DNA of 64,000 nt from Pseudomonas abieticivorans. Lineage in GTDB: Bacteria > Pseudomonadota > Gammaproteobacteria > Pseudomonadales > Pseudomonadaceae. How positions within the stretch are numbered: the first letter of the stretch is position 1; the number at the start of each line of letters is the position of its first letter. The stretch spans positions 4,147,501 to 4,211,500 of the forward strand of contig NZ_CP094975.1 of assembly GCF_023509015.1 (NCBI RefSeq). The letters run 5' to 3'. The notes beneath the pieces are model-generated. The model ran no database searches. It had not been told where the DNA came from and was given only the letters and a program-made list of their open reading frames with translations. Below, in pieces: positions 16,795 to 26,905 of this stretch. The position numbers and the translations under genes were made by a program.

Positions 16795-18957
16795 ATGGGA
16801 TGTACAAGCAAAGCGGTATCGAGGTCGGCGCTGGGGCTGGCGATGGCTACCTGTTCATGGGGCGCCATGGCCGAGGTGGAGCTGGACGAGGTTCAGGTCC
16901 AGGGCGAGTCATTGCGTGACCCGCGGGCCCGTAGCTCGGCCTCGGTCAAGTACGTCAAGCCGCTGCTGGACGTGCCCCAGACGGTCACGGTGGTCGGCGA
17001 GCCGCAGTTCAGGGAACAGAACGCCCTGAGCCTGCGCAGCGTGCTGTCCAACGTTTCCGGGATCACCTTCAATGCCGGCGAAGGCAGCGGCGGGTCTGGC
17101 GACAGCATCAACATCCGCGGTTTCAGCGCCAACGCCAACTTGCAGCTCGACGGCCTGCGCGACAGTGCCCAGGTCAGCCGCAGCGATACCTTCAACCTGC
17201 AGGCGGTGGAGGTTATCAAGGGGCCCAACTCGGTGTTCGGCGGGGCCGGCACCACGGGGGGCACCATCAACATGATCAGCAAGGCGCCCCAGGGCGAGGC
17301 GTTTACCGAACTGGGCGCGGGCCTGGGCACCGACCATTACCGGCGCCTTACCCTGGACACCAACCAGCCGCTGGCGGGCGTCGGGGTCAACAGCGCCTTC
17401 AGGCTCAACCTGATGAGCCACGAAAACACCGTGCCCGGTCGCGATCACCTCGACCGGCAACGCTGGGGCCTGGCCCCCTCGTTGGCCCTGGGCCTGAGCG
17501 AGCAGACCCGGCTGACCCTGAGCTACCTGCACCAGCGCGACGACGCCCGGCCAGACTTCGGCCTGCCGGCGCGCGACGGCAAGATCATCGACGGCGTCAG
17601 CCGACAGGCCTATTTCGGCTGGCGCAACCTGGACAAGGATCGCGCCACCACCGACAGTTTCACCGTGCAACTGCAGCATGACTTCAACGACAACCTGTCG
17701 CTGCAGAACCTGTCGCGCTATTCGCAGGTCAAGCGCGAGGCGATGGTCTCGGCTTCCCATGTCAATCTCCAGGGCATGGCGCCCGGCCGCTACCGGCCGG
17801 CTGGCCCGCAAGCCTACGGGCGCAATATCACCAGCGACCTGTGGATCAACCAGACCACCCTCAACAGCACCTTCGATACCTTTGGGCTTGGCCATGCGCT
17901 GGTGCTCGGCATGGAGGTGTCCCGCGAGCATTACCGGCGCGATGCCTACCGTTTCAACCTGGATAAGTTCGTGCCCAAGGAAGGTTTCGAGCTGGCCAAG
18001 CCACCCGGCTATTGGGGCGGGTCCAAGGAGCGCGAGGCATTGGGCTATACCCGCAACAGCCTGGATGACAAGGCGCTGTTCGTGTTCGATAGCATTGCGT
18101 TGAACCCGCAATGGGACCTTAGCCTGGGCCTGCGTTATGACTGGATCAAGGGGCGCGGTGCCGATTACAAACCGGCTACCGGCAAGCTGATCGCCAGCGC
18201 ACAAGAGGGCGCCTTGAGCAGTCGCGCCGGGCTGGTTTACAAGCCGGTCGACAACGGTCGTTTCTACCTGGCCTACGGTACCTCGTTCAACCCGACGGCC
18301 GAGCACCTGGCGTCCAACGGCTCCGGGCTCAGCGCTGGCACGCAAGATTTGGGTTCCGAGACCAGCAAGACCTGGGAGCTGGGCACCAAGTGGGCGCTGC
18401 TGGATGATCGCCTGGAACTGGATGCGGCCCTGTTCCGGGTGCAGAAGGACAACGTTCGGGAGCGGCTGCTTGACGACACCTACCTGGCGGCTGGCCGGCA
18501 GCGCGTGCAGGGCCTGGAACTGTCAGCGACGGGGCGCCTGACCGAGCAGTGGAACCTGTTTGCCAATTACACCTACCAGCAAAGCCGCACCCTGGAGTCG
18601 GCTACGACGCCCAAACGTGTTGGGCAGGCCTTAGGTAACACACCGCCCCGTTCGTTTAATGTGTGGACCACTTACCAGTTGCCGGGTGATTTCACCTTGG
18701 GCTACGGCATGCGTCATGTCAGCGAGCGCAATGTCACTTCCCAGGACAGTGCCAAGCTGGCGGCCTATTGGGTGCACGACGCAATGCTTGGTTACAAAGT
18801 CAGCAAACACCTTGATCTGCAGCTTAACCTCGACAACCTGTTCGACAAGGGCTACGTCGAGCGGGTGCGCCAGGCTACCGGCAGCCAATCGCGCTCTTCG
18901 GCGGTAGAGCTGGGCGATGGTCGTTCGGCCGTATTGAGTGGCATCTATCGGTTCTAG
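16795..18957 (+). CDS. TonB-dependent siderophore receptor (Fiu-like catecholate type)
   Basis: 720 residues, outer membrane. N-terminal signal peptide (about residues 1-26, ending SWGAMA). There is no N-terminal secretin/STN signalling domain; the TonB box region is near ELDEVQVQ. The plug domain (about residues 45-160) contains TVTVVGEPQF, NIRGFSANANLQLDGLRD and VEVIKGPNSVFGGAGTTGGT. The 22-strand barrel follows, with NLFANYTYQQS, VWTTYQLPGDF and the TBDT ending LNLDNLFDKGYVER ... SGIYRF with terminal Phe. It imports ferric siderophores with TonB-ExbBD energy. No Fur box was seen in the 201 bases upstream. It is placed between an efflux repressor and its pump. Confidence 0.93.
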   Translation: MGCTSKAVSRSALGLAMATCSWGAMAEVELDEVQVQGESLRDPRARSSASVKYVKPLLDVPQTVTVVGEPQFREQNALSLRSVLSNVSGITFNAGEGSGGSGDSINIRGFSANANLQLDGLRDSAQVSRSDTFNLQAVEVIKGPNSVFGGAGTTGGTINMISKAPQGEAFTELGAGLGTDHYRRLTLDTNQPLAGVGVNSAFRLNLMSHENTVPGRDHLDRQRWGLAPSLALGLSEQTRLTLSYLHQRDDARPDFGLPARDGKIIDGVSRQAYFGWRNLDKDRATTDSFTVQLQHDFNDNLSLQNLSRYSQVKREAMVSASHVNLQGMAPGRYRPAGPQAYGRNITSDLWINQTTLNSTFDTFGLGHALVLGMEVSREHYRRDAYRFNLDKFVPKEGFELAKPPGYWGGSKEREALGYTRNSLDDKALFVFDSIALNPQWDLSLGLRYDWIKGRGADYKPATGKLIASAQEGALSSRAGLVYKPVDNGRFYLAYGTSFNPTAEHLASNGSGLSAGTQDLGSETSKTWELGTKWALLDDRLELDAALFRVQKDNVRERLLDDTYLAAGRQRVQGLELSATGRLTEQWNLFANYTYQQSRTLESATTPKRVGQALGNTPPRSFNVWTTYQLPGDFTLGYGMRHVSERNVTSQDSAKLAAYWVHDAMLGYKVSKHLDLQLNLDNLFDKGYVERVRQATGSQSRSSAVELGDGRSAVLSGIYRF

Positions 18958-18986
18958 CGCTTCCCGGCGGGGTTTGGCTGATTTAC

Positions 18987-19002
18987 TATACTGGCGAGTA
19001 TA
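18987..19002. promoter_or_regulatory. Palindromic candidate operator before the RND pump
   Basis: TATACT-GGCG-AGTATA is a perfect 6+6 inverted repeat, 35 bases before the membrane fusion gene. The arms overlap -10-like TATACT and TATAAA boxes, so a bound TetR dimer would block transcription. Confidence 0.65.
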
Positions 19003-19036
19003 AATATTCCAAGCCTCACGCCTAAGGTCATTCATC

Positions 19037-20125
19037 ATGTTGCGCCTTGCCCTGTTCTGCGCCTTTTCAGTTGTGCTGGTCGGTTGTGGTCAGGAGCAGG
19101 CGGCCGTGCCGCGCCTGCGCCCGGCCATGGTGGTGCAGCCGCAACCGGCCAGCCAGGCAGTGCTCAGCTACCCGGGCGAGGTGCGCGCGCGCTTTGAACC
19201 GGAGTTGGCCTTCCGCGTAGGCGGCAAGGTGGCGCGGCGGCTGGTCAACGAGGGGGACCGGGTCAAGGCGGACCAGCCGTTGGCCGAACTCGACCCGCAG
19301 GACGTGCGCCTGCAACTCGATGCCAGCCGTGCCCAGGTGGCGGCCGCCGAGGCCAACCTGACCATGGTCAAGGCCGAGCGCGACCGCTACAAGACTTTGC
19401 TTGAGCGCGGCATGGTCAGCCATTCGCTGTTCGACAACCAGGAAAACCTTTACCGCGCCGGCCTGGCCCGCCTGCAACAGATCAAGGCCGAAAACCAGGT
19501 GGCCGGCAACCAGGCCGGCTATGCGGTGCTGCGCGCGCCGCAGGCGGGCGTGATCGCCCGGCGGCAGGTCGAGGTCGGGCAGGTGGTAGCGGCCGGCCAG
19601 ACGGTGTTTACCCTGGCGGCCGATGGTGAGCGTGAGGTGTTGATCAGCTTGCCGGAACAGAGCATCGGCCGCATGAAAGTGGGCGACCCGGTTTCGGTCG
19701 AGTTGTGGAGCCAGGCCGGCGCACGGTTTGCCGGGCGCGTTCGTGAATTGACGCCGGTGGCAGACCCCCGTTCGCGCACCTTTGCCGCACGGATCGCCTT
19801 CGAGGCGGGCAAGGTGCCGGCCGAACTGGGCCAAAGCGCCCGGGTACTGATTGCCGCCGATCACAGCGTACCGTTGTCGGTGCCGCTGTCGGCGGTAACG
19901 GCCGAGAACGGCGCGACCTACGTCTGGCGCCTGGACGCCCACGACACGCTCAAGCGCGTGGCGGTGGAGGTCGGCCCCTATGGCGAGGAAACCGTACCGG
20001 TGTTGCAGGGCCTCAAGGCCAGTGATTGGGTCGTGGCCGCCGGGGTGCATGTCCTGCATGACGGCGAGCAGGTGCGCCCGGTGGATCGCTCCAATCGGGT
20101 CGTGGTAACGGCGGACAAGGAGTAG
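19037..20125 (+). CDS. RND efflux periplasmic adaptor (MexJ-like membrane fusion protein)
   Basis: 362 residues. Lipoprotein signal MLRLALFCAFSVVLVGC, anchoring it to the inner membrane. Domain order is that of HlyD/AcrA adaptors: first lipoyl half (LAFRVGGKVARRLVNEGDRV, about 58-77), alpha-helical hairpin (about 95-155), second lipoyl half (YAVLRAPQAGVIARRQVEVG), then beta-barrel and membrane-proximal domains. It links the RND pump to an outer-membrane channel. The RND gene starts 4 bases after its stop. By synteny it is the MexJ counterpart. No outer-membrane factor gene is adjacent, as in the mexJK system, which borrows OprM or OpmH. Confidence 0.92.
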   Translation: MLRLALFCAFSVVLVGCGQEQAAVPRLRPAMVVQPQPASQAVLSYPGEVRARFEPELAFRVGGKVARRLVNEGDRVKADQPLAELDPQDVRLQLDASRAQVAAAEANLTMVKAERDRYKTLLERGMVSHSLFDNQENLYRAGLARLQQIKAENQVAGNQAGYAVLRAPQAGVIARRQVEVGQVVAAGQTVFTLAADGEREVLISLPEQSIGRMKVGDPVSVELWSQAGARFAGRVRELTPVADPRSRTFAARIAFEAGKVPAELGQSARVLIAADHSVPLSVPLSAVTAENGATYVWRLDAHDTLKRVAVEVGPYGEETVPVLQGLKASDWVVAAGVHVLHDGEQVRPVDRSNRVVVTADKE

Positions 20126-20129
20126 TCCC

Positions 20130-23100
20130 GTGGGTTTCAATCTTTCCGCCTGGGCGTTGCGCAATCGCCAGATCGTGTTGTTCCTGATGATCCTGCTGGC
20201 GGCAGTCGGCACGCTGTCCTACACCCAATTGGGGCAGAGCGAAGACCCGCCGTTCACCTTCAAGGCGATGGTCATTCGCACGCTGTGGCCGGGTGCCAGT
20301 GCCGAAGAGGTGTCGCGCCAGGTCACCGAGCGCATCGAGAAGAAGCTCATGGAAACCGGCGAGTACGAGAAGATCGTTTCGTTCTCCCGGCCCGGTGAAT
20401 CCCAGGTCACGTTCATGGCCTTGGACTCGATGCCCTCCAGCGCCATCCCCGACCTGTGGTACCAGGTGCGCAAGAAGATCGGAGACATCCGCCAGACCTT
20501 GCCAGGGGATGTGCAGGGGCCGTTTTTCAACGACGAGTTCGGTACCACCTTTGGCAACATCTACGCCTTGAGCGGCGAGGGTTTCGATTACGCCGTGCTC
20601 AAGGACTATGCCGACCGTATCCAGATCCAGTTGCAGCGGGTCAAGGATGTCGGCAAGGTCGAGTTGGTGGGCTTGCAGGACGAAAAGATCTGGATCGAGC
20701 TGTCCAACGTCAAGCTGGCCACCCTCGGCCTGCCCATGGCCGCGGTACAGCAAGCCTTGCAAGAGCAGAATACGGTAAGCACCGCCGGCTACTTCGAAAC
20801 CCCTAGCGAGCGCCTGCAACTGCGGGTCAGCGGGCGTTTCAAGACGGTGGAAGAAATTCGCGACTTTCCGTTGCGGGTGGGCGAGCGAACGATCCGCATC
20901 GGCGATGTGGCGCAGGTGCATCGCGGCTTCAATGACCCGCCGGCGCCGCGCATGCGCTTTTTGGGCGAAGACGCCATCGGCCTGGCCGTGGCGATGAAGC
21001 CCGGCGGCGATATCCTGCAATTGGGCAAGGCCTTGGAAGGCGAGTTCGCGCACATCCAGCAGAACCTGCCGGTAGGCATGGAGTTGCGCAAGGTGTCCGA
21101 CCAACCGGCTGCGGTCAAGACCGGCGTGGGTGAATTCGTGCGGGTGCTGGCCGAGGCCTTGGTGATCGTGTTGCTGGTGAGCTTTTTCTCGCTGGGCATG
21201 CGCACCGGGCTGGTGGTGGCACTGACCATCCCGCTGGTGTTGGCCATGACCTTTGCCAGCATGCATTACCTGGGCATCGGCCTGCACAAGATCTCGCTGG
21301 GCGCGCTGGTGCTGGCCCTGGGTCTGCTGGTGGACGATGCGATCATTGCCGTGGAGATGATGGCGATCAAGATGGAGCAGGGCTATGACCGGCTCAAGGC
21401 CGCCAGCTATGCCTGGTCGAGCACGGCGTTCCCGATGCTCACCGGCACCTTGATCACCGCTGCAGGCTTCCTGCCGATTGCCACCGCGCAGTCGAGCACG
21501 GGTGAGTACACCCGTTCGATTTTCCAGGTGGTGACCATCGCCTTGCTGACCTCTTGGGTCGCGGCGGTGTTGTTTGTCCCCTTGCTGGGCGAGCGGTTGT
21601 TGCCGGACCTGGCCAAGCGGCATCGGGAAAAGCATGGCGACGCTAACCCAGACCCCTATGCCACGCCTTTCTACCAGCGCGTGCGCGGGGTGGTGGAATG
21701 GTGCGTACGGCGGCGCAAGACGGTGATCGTGTTGACGGTGGTGCTGTTCATCGGCTCGGTGGTGTTGTTCCGCTTTGTGCCGCAGCAGTTCTTTCCGCCT
21801 TCCGAGCGGCTTGAGCTGATGGTCGACCTGAAGCTGGCCGAAGGCGCTTCGCTGAAAAACACCACGCAAGAGGTCAAGCGCCTGGAGGCGATGCTCAAGG
21901 GCCATGCCGGCATCGACAATTACGTGGCCTACGTGGGCACCGGCTCGCCGCGTTTCTACCTGCCCCTGGACCAGCAACTGCCCGCGGCCAGCTTTGCCCA
22001 GATCGTGGTGTTGGCCAAGACCATCGAAGACCGTGAAACCCTGCGCAGTTGGTTGATCGATACCCTGGACGAGCAGTTCCCCACGTTGCGCGGTCGCGTC
22101 ACGCGCCTGGAAAACGGCCCGCCCGTGGGCTACCCGGTGCAGTTCCGGGTGACCGGCGAGCACATCGAGGAGGTTCGCGCCCTGGCGCGCCAAGTGGCGG
22201 CCAAGGTGCGCGAAAACGCCCATGTGGTGAACGTGCACCTGGATTGGGAAGAGCCCAGCAAGGTGGTGTACCTGAATGTCGACCAGGACCGTGCCCGTGC
22301 ATTGGGGGTGACCACTGCCGACCTCACGCGGTTCCTGCAAAGCTCGTTGACCGGGGCCAGCGTCAGCCAGTACCGCGAAGACAACGAGCTGATCGAGATC
22401 CTGCTGCGTGGCACTGCCCAGGAGCGCACCGAACTGTCGCGCCTGCCCAGCCTTGCCTTGCAAACGGCCGGCGGCCAAACGGTGGCGCTGTCCCAGGTGG
22501 CGACGCTGGAGTATGGCTTTGAAGACGGCATCATCTGGCACCGCAACCGCTTGCCCAACGTGACCGTGCGCGCCGACATCTACGACAAGGTTCAGCCGGC
22601 GACCCTGGTGGCGCAGATTCTGCCGACCCTGGAAAAGATCCGCAGTGACCTGCCTGACGGTTACCTGCTGGAGGTGGGTGGCACGGTGGAAGATTCGGCT
22701 CGCGGGCAGAACTCGGTGAAGGCCGGGGTGCCGCTGTTCATCGTGGTGGTACTGACGTTGCTGATGATTCAATTGCGCAGTTTCTCGCGCATGGCGATGG
22801 TGTTCCTAACCGCGCCTTTGGGCTTGATCGGGGTGACGCTATTCCTGCTGTTGTTCCACCAGCCGTTTGGCTTCGTGGCAATGTTGGGCACCATTGCGCT
22901 GTCGGGCATGATTATGCGCAACTCGGTGATCCTGGTCGATCAGATCGAGCAGGACATCGCCGCCGGCGTTGACCAATGGCAGGCCATCATCGAGGCGACG
23001 GTGCGGCGTTTCCGGCCCATCGTGCTGACCGCGCTGGCGGCGGTACTGGCGATGATCCCGCTGTCGCGCAGCGGGTTCTTCGGGCCGATGGCAGTGGCGA

Positions 23101-23192
23101 TCATGGGCGGGTTGATCGTGGCGACGGCGTTGACCTTGCTGTTTTTGCCGGCGTTGTATGCGGCCTGGTTTCGGGTTCGCAAGGCCGAGTAG
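20130..23192 (+). CDS. RND efflux transporter, HAE-1 type (MexK-like)
   Basis: 1020 residues, inner membrane, 12 predicted transmembrane helices. It is a proton-driven drug exporter forming a tripartite complex with the adaptor encoded just upstream. The start is the GTG at 20130 (MGFNLSAWALRNRQIVLFLM, helix TM1). The TM4 proton-relay motif LGLLVDDAIIAVEMM carries the Asp-Asp pair; TM10-12 end in ALSGMIMRNSVILVDQIEQD and MAVAIMGGLIVATALTLLFL. Two large periplasmic porter domains lie between TM1-TM2 and TM7-TM8. Substrates cannot be read from sequence; MexJK in P. aeruginosa exports triclosan, tetracycline and erythromycin. Confidence 0.94.
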   Translation: MGFNLSAWALRNRQIVLFLMILLAAVGTLSYTQLGQSEDPPFTFKAMVIRTLWPGASAEEVSRQVTERIEKKLMETGEYEKIVSFSRPGESQVTFMALDSMPSSAIPDLWYQVRKKIGDIRQTLPGDVQGPFFNDEFGTTFGNIYALSGEGFDYAVLKDYADRIQIQLQRVKDVGKVELVGLQDEKIWIELSNVKLATLGLPMAAVQQALQEQNTVSTAGYFETPSERLQLRVSGRFKTVEEIRDFPLRVGERTIRIGDVAQVHRGFNDPPAPRMRFLGEDAIGLAVAMKPGGDILQLGKALEGEFAHIQQNLPVGMELRKVSDQPAAVKTGVGEFVRVLAEALVIVLLVSFFSLGMRTGLVVALTIPLVLAMTFASMHYLGIGLHKISLGALVLALGLLVDDAIIAVEMMAIKMEQGYDRLKAASYAWSSTAFPMLTGTLITAAGFLPIATAQSSTGEYTRSIFQVVTIALLTSWVAAVLFVPLLGERLLPDLAKRHREKHGDANPDPYATPFYQRVRGVVEWCVRRRKTVIVLTVVLFIGSVVLFRFVPQQFFPPSERLELMVDLKLAEGASLKNTTQEVKRLEAMLKGHAGIDNYVAYVGTGSPRFYLPLDQQLPAASFAQIVVLAKTIEDRETLRSWLIDTLDEQFPTLRGRVTRLENGPPVGYPVQFRVTGEHIEEVRALARQVAAKVRENAHVVNVHLDWEEPSKVVYLNVDQDRARALGVTTADLTRFLQSSLTGASVSQYREDNELIEILLRGTAQERTELSRLPSLALQTAGGQTVALSQVATLEYGFEDGIIWHRNRLPNVTVRADIYDKVQPATLVAQILPTLEKIRSDLPDGYLLEVGGTVEDSARGQNSVKAGVPLFIVVVLTLLMIQLRSFSRMAMVFLTAPLGLIGVTLFLLLFHQPFGFVAMLGTIALSGMIMRNSVILVDQIEQDIAAGVDQWQAIIEATVRRFRPIVLTALAAVLAMIPLSRSGFFGPMAVAIMGGLIVATALTLLFLPALYAAWFRVRKAE

Positions 23193-23203
23193 GCGGCGTC
23201 TGA

Positions 23204-23239
23204 TTCGCGGATGAAGCGGCGCTCCGGTTCATCCGCGAA
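23204..23239. repeat. REP-type palindrome between convergent genes
   Basis: TTCGCGGATGAA (23204-23215) and TTCATCCGCGAA (23228-23239) are perfect 12-base inverted arms of the REP core. It sits between the convergent RND and DUF4197 genes, where it may also end transcription. Confidence 0.7.
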
Positions 23240-23248
23240 AGGGCCCCG

Positions 23249-23938
23249 TCAGAGCGCCCCGAACACCTTCTTCGCCAAGCTGGTAGCGGCAGCGGCCGGG
23301 TCCTTGCGGATGGTCGCTTCTTCCTTGCCAATCATTTCAAACAGCCCGTTGAGTGCCTGCTCGGTCACGTAGCCTTCCACGTTCGCATCCTTGGCATCCA
23401 GCACGCCCAACGTCGCGGCCTGGCCGGCGAAGCTGTTGTACTGTTTGGCCAGGCCAACCTGGTCGGTGGCCTGCTTGACGATGGGCAGGAATTTCTCGCG
23501 GATCTGCTCGCGGCTGGTCTTGCTCAGGTACTGGGTAGCGGAGTCATTGCCACCGCTGAGGATGGCCTTGGCGTCGGCCACGCTCATTTTCTTCACGGCA
23601 TCCACTAGCAAGGCCTGGGCCTGGGGCACGGCGGCTTCGGCGGCCTTGTTCATGCTGGCCTCCAACTGGTCGACTTGGGCGCCCATGCCGAGTTTTTTCA
23701 TGGTCTTGGCGGCCTTGCCGAGCTTGCCAGGCAATTCGATGCGCACGTCCGGGTTATTGCTGAAACCGCCCGGGGTACCCAACTGTTTGACGGCCACTTG
23801 GGCACCCTGGGTCAGGGCGTCTTTCAGCCCGCCCGTGGCATCGCCTTGGGACAGGTTGGCCAACGACAGGGCCATCACGTTGGCCGAAAGCAGCAGGCCG
23901 GCGCACAGGCCGGCGAGGGTGGTGGAGCGACGAAGCAT
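23249..23938 (-). CDS. DUF4197 domain periplasmic protein
   Basis: 229 residues. A signal peptide at residues 1-23 (TTLAGLCAGLLLSANVMA) is followed by LSLANLSQGDATGGLKDALTQGA, the DUF4197 opening, with helical repeats (GNDSATQYLSKTSREQIREK) further on. The C-terminal VEGYVTEQALNGLFEMIG is also typical of the family. The function is not known. Homologues are secreted proteins in many Proteobacteria. It lies between the RND pump and plsB as PA3675 does. It is transcribed away from the pump, towards the REP palindrome. Confidence 0.86.
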   Translation of the reverse strand: MLRRSTTLAGLCAGLLLSANVMALSLANLSQGDATGGLKDALTQGAQVAVKQLGTPGGFSNNPDVRIELPGKLGKAAKTMKKLGMGAQVDQLEASMNKAAEAAVPQAQALLVDAVKKMSVADAKAILSGGNDSATQYLSKTSREQIREKFLPIVKQATDQVGLAKQYNSFAGQAATLGVLDAKDANVEGYVTEQALNGLFEMIGKEEATIRKDPAAAATSLAKKVFGAL

Positions 23939-23970
23939 GGCAGCATCCTTATCGGGAATGGAAAGGCGGA

Positions 23971-24369
23971 TCAGCGCGCAGGGCTCAGGCGAATACGCAA
24001 GGGTTGGGCATCGTTGCCGTCCAGTTGCACGCCGTTATGTTCGGTGCTGATAAACAATAGTTGGCCTTGTGCTTCGATGCGCGCACTGACCGAATAGCGG
24101 TGGCCAGGCTTGACCTGGGCTGGGTTGTAATCCAGATGGAAGGGCAGGGGCACCTGGCCCTTGATCGGGCCGCTCTGACGGGCCAGTTCCACCGCCGGTG
24201 CATCGGCCAGGGAGACGTCCTGCAAGCTCACGCTGAGGGTGGCGTCGGCTGGCAGGGCCATGCGTTGCAGGTAAAACACCTCGCCGTCCAAGCTTGCCTG
24301 CGTGGGTGCCTGCTGGCTGCTACAGGCGCTCAGCAGCGCGCCGAGCAGGACCAAAGACAGTTTTTTCAT
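23971..24369 (-). CDS. YbaY-family (Lipo_osc) lipoprotein
   Basis: 132 residues from the ATG at 24369, which follows GGAGAT at proper distance; a longer frame to 24441 overlaps plsB and is rejected. The signal MKKLSLVLLGALLSAC has lipobox LSAC at about residue 16. The mature domain (SLDGEVFYLQRMALPADATL, then LQDVSLADAPA and PLPFHLDYNPAQVKPGHRYS) is the type III secretion lipo/YbaY-like beta-sandwich. It is probably anchored in the outer or inner membrane facing the periplasm. The function is unknown. It is 32 bases before the DUF4197 gene on the same strand. Confidence 0.86.
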   Translation of the reverse strand: MKKLSLVLLGALLSACSSQQAPTQASLDGEVFYLQRMALPADATLSVSLQDVSLADAPAVELARQSGPIKGQVPLPFHLDYNPAQVKPGHRYSVSARIEAQGQLLFISTEHNGVQLDGNDAQPLRIRLSPAR

Positions 24370-24421
24370 GAAGATCTCCGTATCGAGTGCGTCGAATTCA
24401 ACGCACAGGATACGGGCAAGA

Positions 24422-26905
24422 TCAGCTGCCGTCAGCCGCATCCTCGCTGCGGTGCAGGGCCACCTGGCGAATCGACAGGCGAATCTCGGCTGGCAACACG
24501 CGCTTGGCGGCGCCTTCGGCCAACTCGCCGAGCGCCTCGTGGTGGCTCAGTTTGCCGGCGCTGTCGCGGCGCAGCACGCCTTGGTCAAGCAAGGTCTGGA
24601 TGAAGTGGCGAAACAGGCTCTTGTCGAAGAACTCCGGTGCGTTCAAACCATGCAGGATCGACAAGCGCTGGGCCATGATCGTGCACAGGTCCTCCAGCTC
24701 TTCGGCGCTCAGGGTGTTTTGCCCGGCGTTGAGCAGCAGCGCGATGGCCATGTAGAAGCGCTGCAGGGTTTGTGCGATGGAGCGCGATAGCAAAGTCAGT
24801 TGCACGAAGTGCCGGGAGCTGGGCGCCGGGCGCAGGTACACGTCGTTTTCGAAACGCAGCAGGCCCTGTTCGACGAAGGCCTCGAGCCATTGGTCGACCA
24901 CGCCCTCCAACTCTTCCACCGACCAGCGGATGAACAACTCCGATTGCAGGTACGGGTACATGGCCTTGGTGTAGCGCAGCATCTGTTCGCGGCTCATGCG
25001 CGATGAGCTCTGGAAGAAGCTGGCCAGCAAACCCGGCAGGGCAAAGATGTGCAAAATGTTGTTGCGGTAATAGGTCATCAGGACGGCGTTCTGCTCGTCC
25101 AGGTAGTAGATCTTGCCCAGGGCATCGCTTTGCTCGGACATCAGCGCCATGCCCTTGACGTGCTCGATCAGCGCCCGGCCGTCCCCCTCGGGCAGGGTGG
25201 TGTGGGGCGAGTAGGGCACCTTGCGCAACAACGCCAGGTACAAGTCCAGCACCCGCGCCATGGCCCGTTCGTCCAGCGCCAGTTTGCTGCTGGACAGCAG
25301 CCCCAGGGCCACCAGGTTGACCGGGTTGATCGCCGCCGCCTCGTTCAAGTGCCGCGCCACGCGCTCGCCCAGGCGGTGGGTTGTTTCATGCAACCACTCG
25401 GGCTTGTATTGCGGGGCCAGGTCCTGTTCGCGCCAGCCGGGCTGTTGCTGGTCAAGGAACTCGGCCAACCGGATCGGCTCGCCAAAGTTGACGGCCACCT
25501 GGCCAAAGCGCTGCTTGAACGCGCCGATGACCTTGAAGATGTCGAAGATCGACTCTTTCTTCTTGCTGGCCCCGCGCAGTTCGCCCAGGTAGGTGCGGCC
25601 TTCCAGTACCCGCTCGTAGCCGATGTACACCGGCACGAACACGATGGGCATGCGCGAGGAGCGCAAAAAGCTGCGCATCGTGATCGCCAGCATGCCGGTT
25701 TTCGGCTGCAGCATGCGCCCGGTGCGCGAGCGGCCTCCCTCCACGAAGTACTCCACCGGGAAGCCTTTGGTGAACAGGGTGTGCAGGTATTCATTGAACA
25801 CCGCGGTATACAGCGGGTTGCCCTTGAAAGTGCGGCGCATGAAGAACGCGCCGCCACGGCGCAGCAGGCCGCCGATCACTGGCATGTTCAGGTTGATGCC
25901 GGCGGCGATGTGCGGGGTGGTCAGGCCGTTGCGAAACAGCAGGTACGACAGCAGCAGGTAGTCGATGTGGCTGCGGTGGCAGGGCACGTAGATGATTTCG
26001 TTGCCTTGGGCGATGTCTTGCACGCCTTCGATATGGTTGACCTTGACCCCATCGTAGATCTTGTTCCAGAACCAGCTGAGCACCACTTCCAGGAAGCGGA
26101 TGGCGGTGTAGGTGTAGTCCGAGGCAATCTCGTTGCCATAGCGCAAGGCTTGGGCCTCGGCTTTCTCCAGCGAGATGTTCGAGCGTTCGGCTTCCTCGCT
26201 GATGGCCTGGCGAACCTGGGCGTCGTGGACAAGGCCCTTGACCAGGTTGCGCCGGTGGGAGATGTCCGGGCCGATCACGGCGGCCTTCAGGTTGCGAAAG
26301 TGCACCCGAAGCAGGCGTTGTGCCATGCGCAGTGTGCGTTCATGGCCTTTGTTCTGGTCGACCAACTCGCGCAGGTGGATGGGTGCGGAGAACTGTACGC
26401 GGGTCTTGCGGCCCAGGATCAGGATGCTGACCAACCGGCGCAGGCGCCCGGTGACGGCCCAGCTGTCGGCAAACAATAGCTTCCAGGGGCTCGATTCGCT
26501 GGCCGGCGACTGGCCCCAGAACACGCTGACGGGAATGATTTGTGCATCCTCTTGGGCGTTGTCGCCCAGGGCGCTGACCAGGCGTGCCAAGGTGGGTGGC
26601 GTACCCCGCTTGTCCTGGCGGCCAAGCCAGTCGGGTGCAGGCGTAAGGTAGAAGAACGCTGCAGGTTCCATCAGTGGGCCGACCGCTACCGGCAGCACCG
26701 GGCGCGGCAAGCCGGCCTTGGTGCATTCGGCGTCGAGCACCGCCAGGTCGCTGATCGACGGTGACTGCAACACGTAGAACACTGGGCGGCTGCGGTCCAG
26801 GTTCAGCGTGAAGGACGACTGGTTGATGGTCTCCGAGCGTACCCAGAGGTACAGCAGCCGGCGCAGGGCGCCAAAGACAAGGCGGCGAAACGGGGAACGG
26901 GTCAT
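24422..26905 (-). CDS. plsB: Glycerol-3-phosphate 1-O-acyltransferase
   Basis: 827 residues from the ATG at 26905 ([20 protein letters not shown]); a GTG two codons earlier is possible. This is the first acylation of sn-glycerol 3-phosphate in phospholipid synthesis, at the inner membrane. The acyltransferase motif [12 protein letters not shown] contains the HX4D pair (H310, D315). Other motifs are [28 protein letters not shown] and [13 protein letters not shown]. The length and long N- and C-terminal extensions fit the PlsB type rather than PlsC or PlsY. No clear Shine-Dalgarno precedes the start. Very secure. Confidence 0.97.
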   Translation of the reverse strand: MTRSPFRRLVFGALRRLLYLWVRSETINQSSFTLNLDRSRPVFYVLQSPSISDLAVLDAECTKAGLPRPVLPVAVGPLMEPAAFFYLTPAPDWLGRQDKRGTPPTLARLVSALGDNAQEDAQIIPVSVFWGQSPASESSPWKLLFADSWAVTGRLRRLVSILILGRKTRVQFSAPIHLRELVDQNKGHERTLRMAQRLLRVHFRNLKAAVIGPDISHRRNLVKGLVHDAQVRQAISEEAERSNISLEKAEAQALRYGNEIASDYTYTAIRFLEVVLSWFWNKIYDGVKVNHIEGVQDIAQGNEIIYVPCHRSHIDYLLLSYLLFRNGLTTPHIAAGINLNMPVIGGLLRRGGAFFMRRTFKGNPLYTAVFNEYLHTLFTKGFPVEYFVEGGRSRTGRMLQPKTGMLAITMRSFLRSSRMPIVFVPVYIGYERVLEGRTYLGELRGASKKKESIFDIFKVIGAFKQRFGQVAVNFGEPIRLAEFLDQQQPGWREQDLAPQYKPEWLHETTHRLGERVARHLNEAAAINPVNLVALGLLSSSKLALDERAMARVLDLYLALLRKVPYSPHTTLPEGDGRALIEHVKGMALMSEQSDALGKIYYLDEQNAVLMTYYRNNILHIFALPGLLASFFQSSSRMSREQMLRYTKAMYPYLQSELFIRWSVEELEGVVDQWLEAFVEQGLLRFENDVYLRPAPSSRHFVQLTLLSRSIAQTLQRFYMAIALLLNAGQNTLSAEELEDLCTIMAQRLSILHGLNAPEFFDKSLFRHFIQTLLDQGVLRRDSAGKLSHHEALGELAEGAAKRVLPAEIRLSIRQVALHRSEDAADGS

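Noticed and set aside
20013..22772. 919-residue open frame antisense to the RND transporter
   Set aside because: It is a product of high GC codon bias opposite a clear RND gene; its composition is His/Gln/Gly-rich with no domain or ribosome site.
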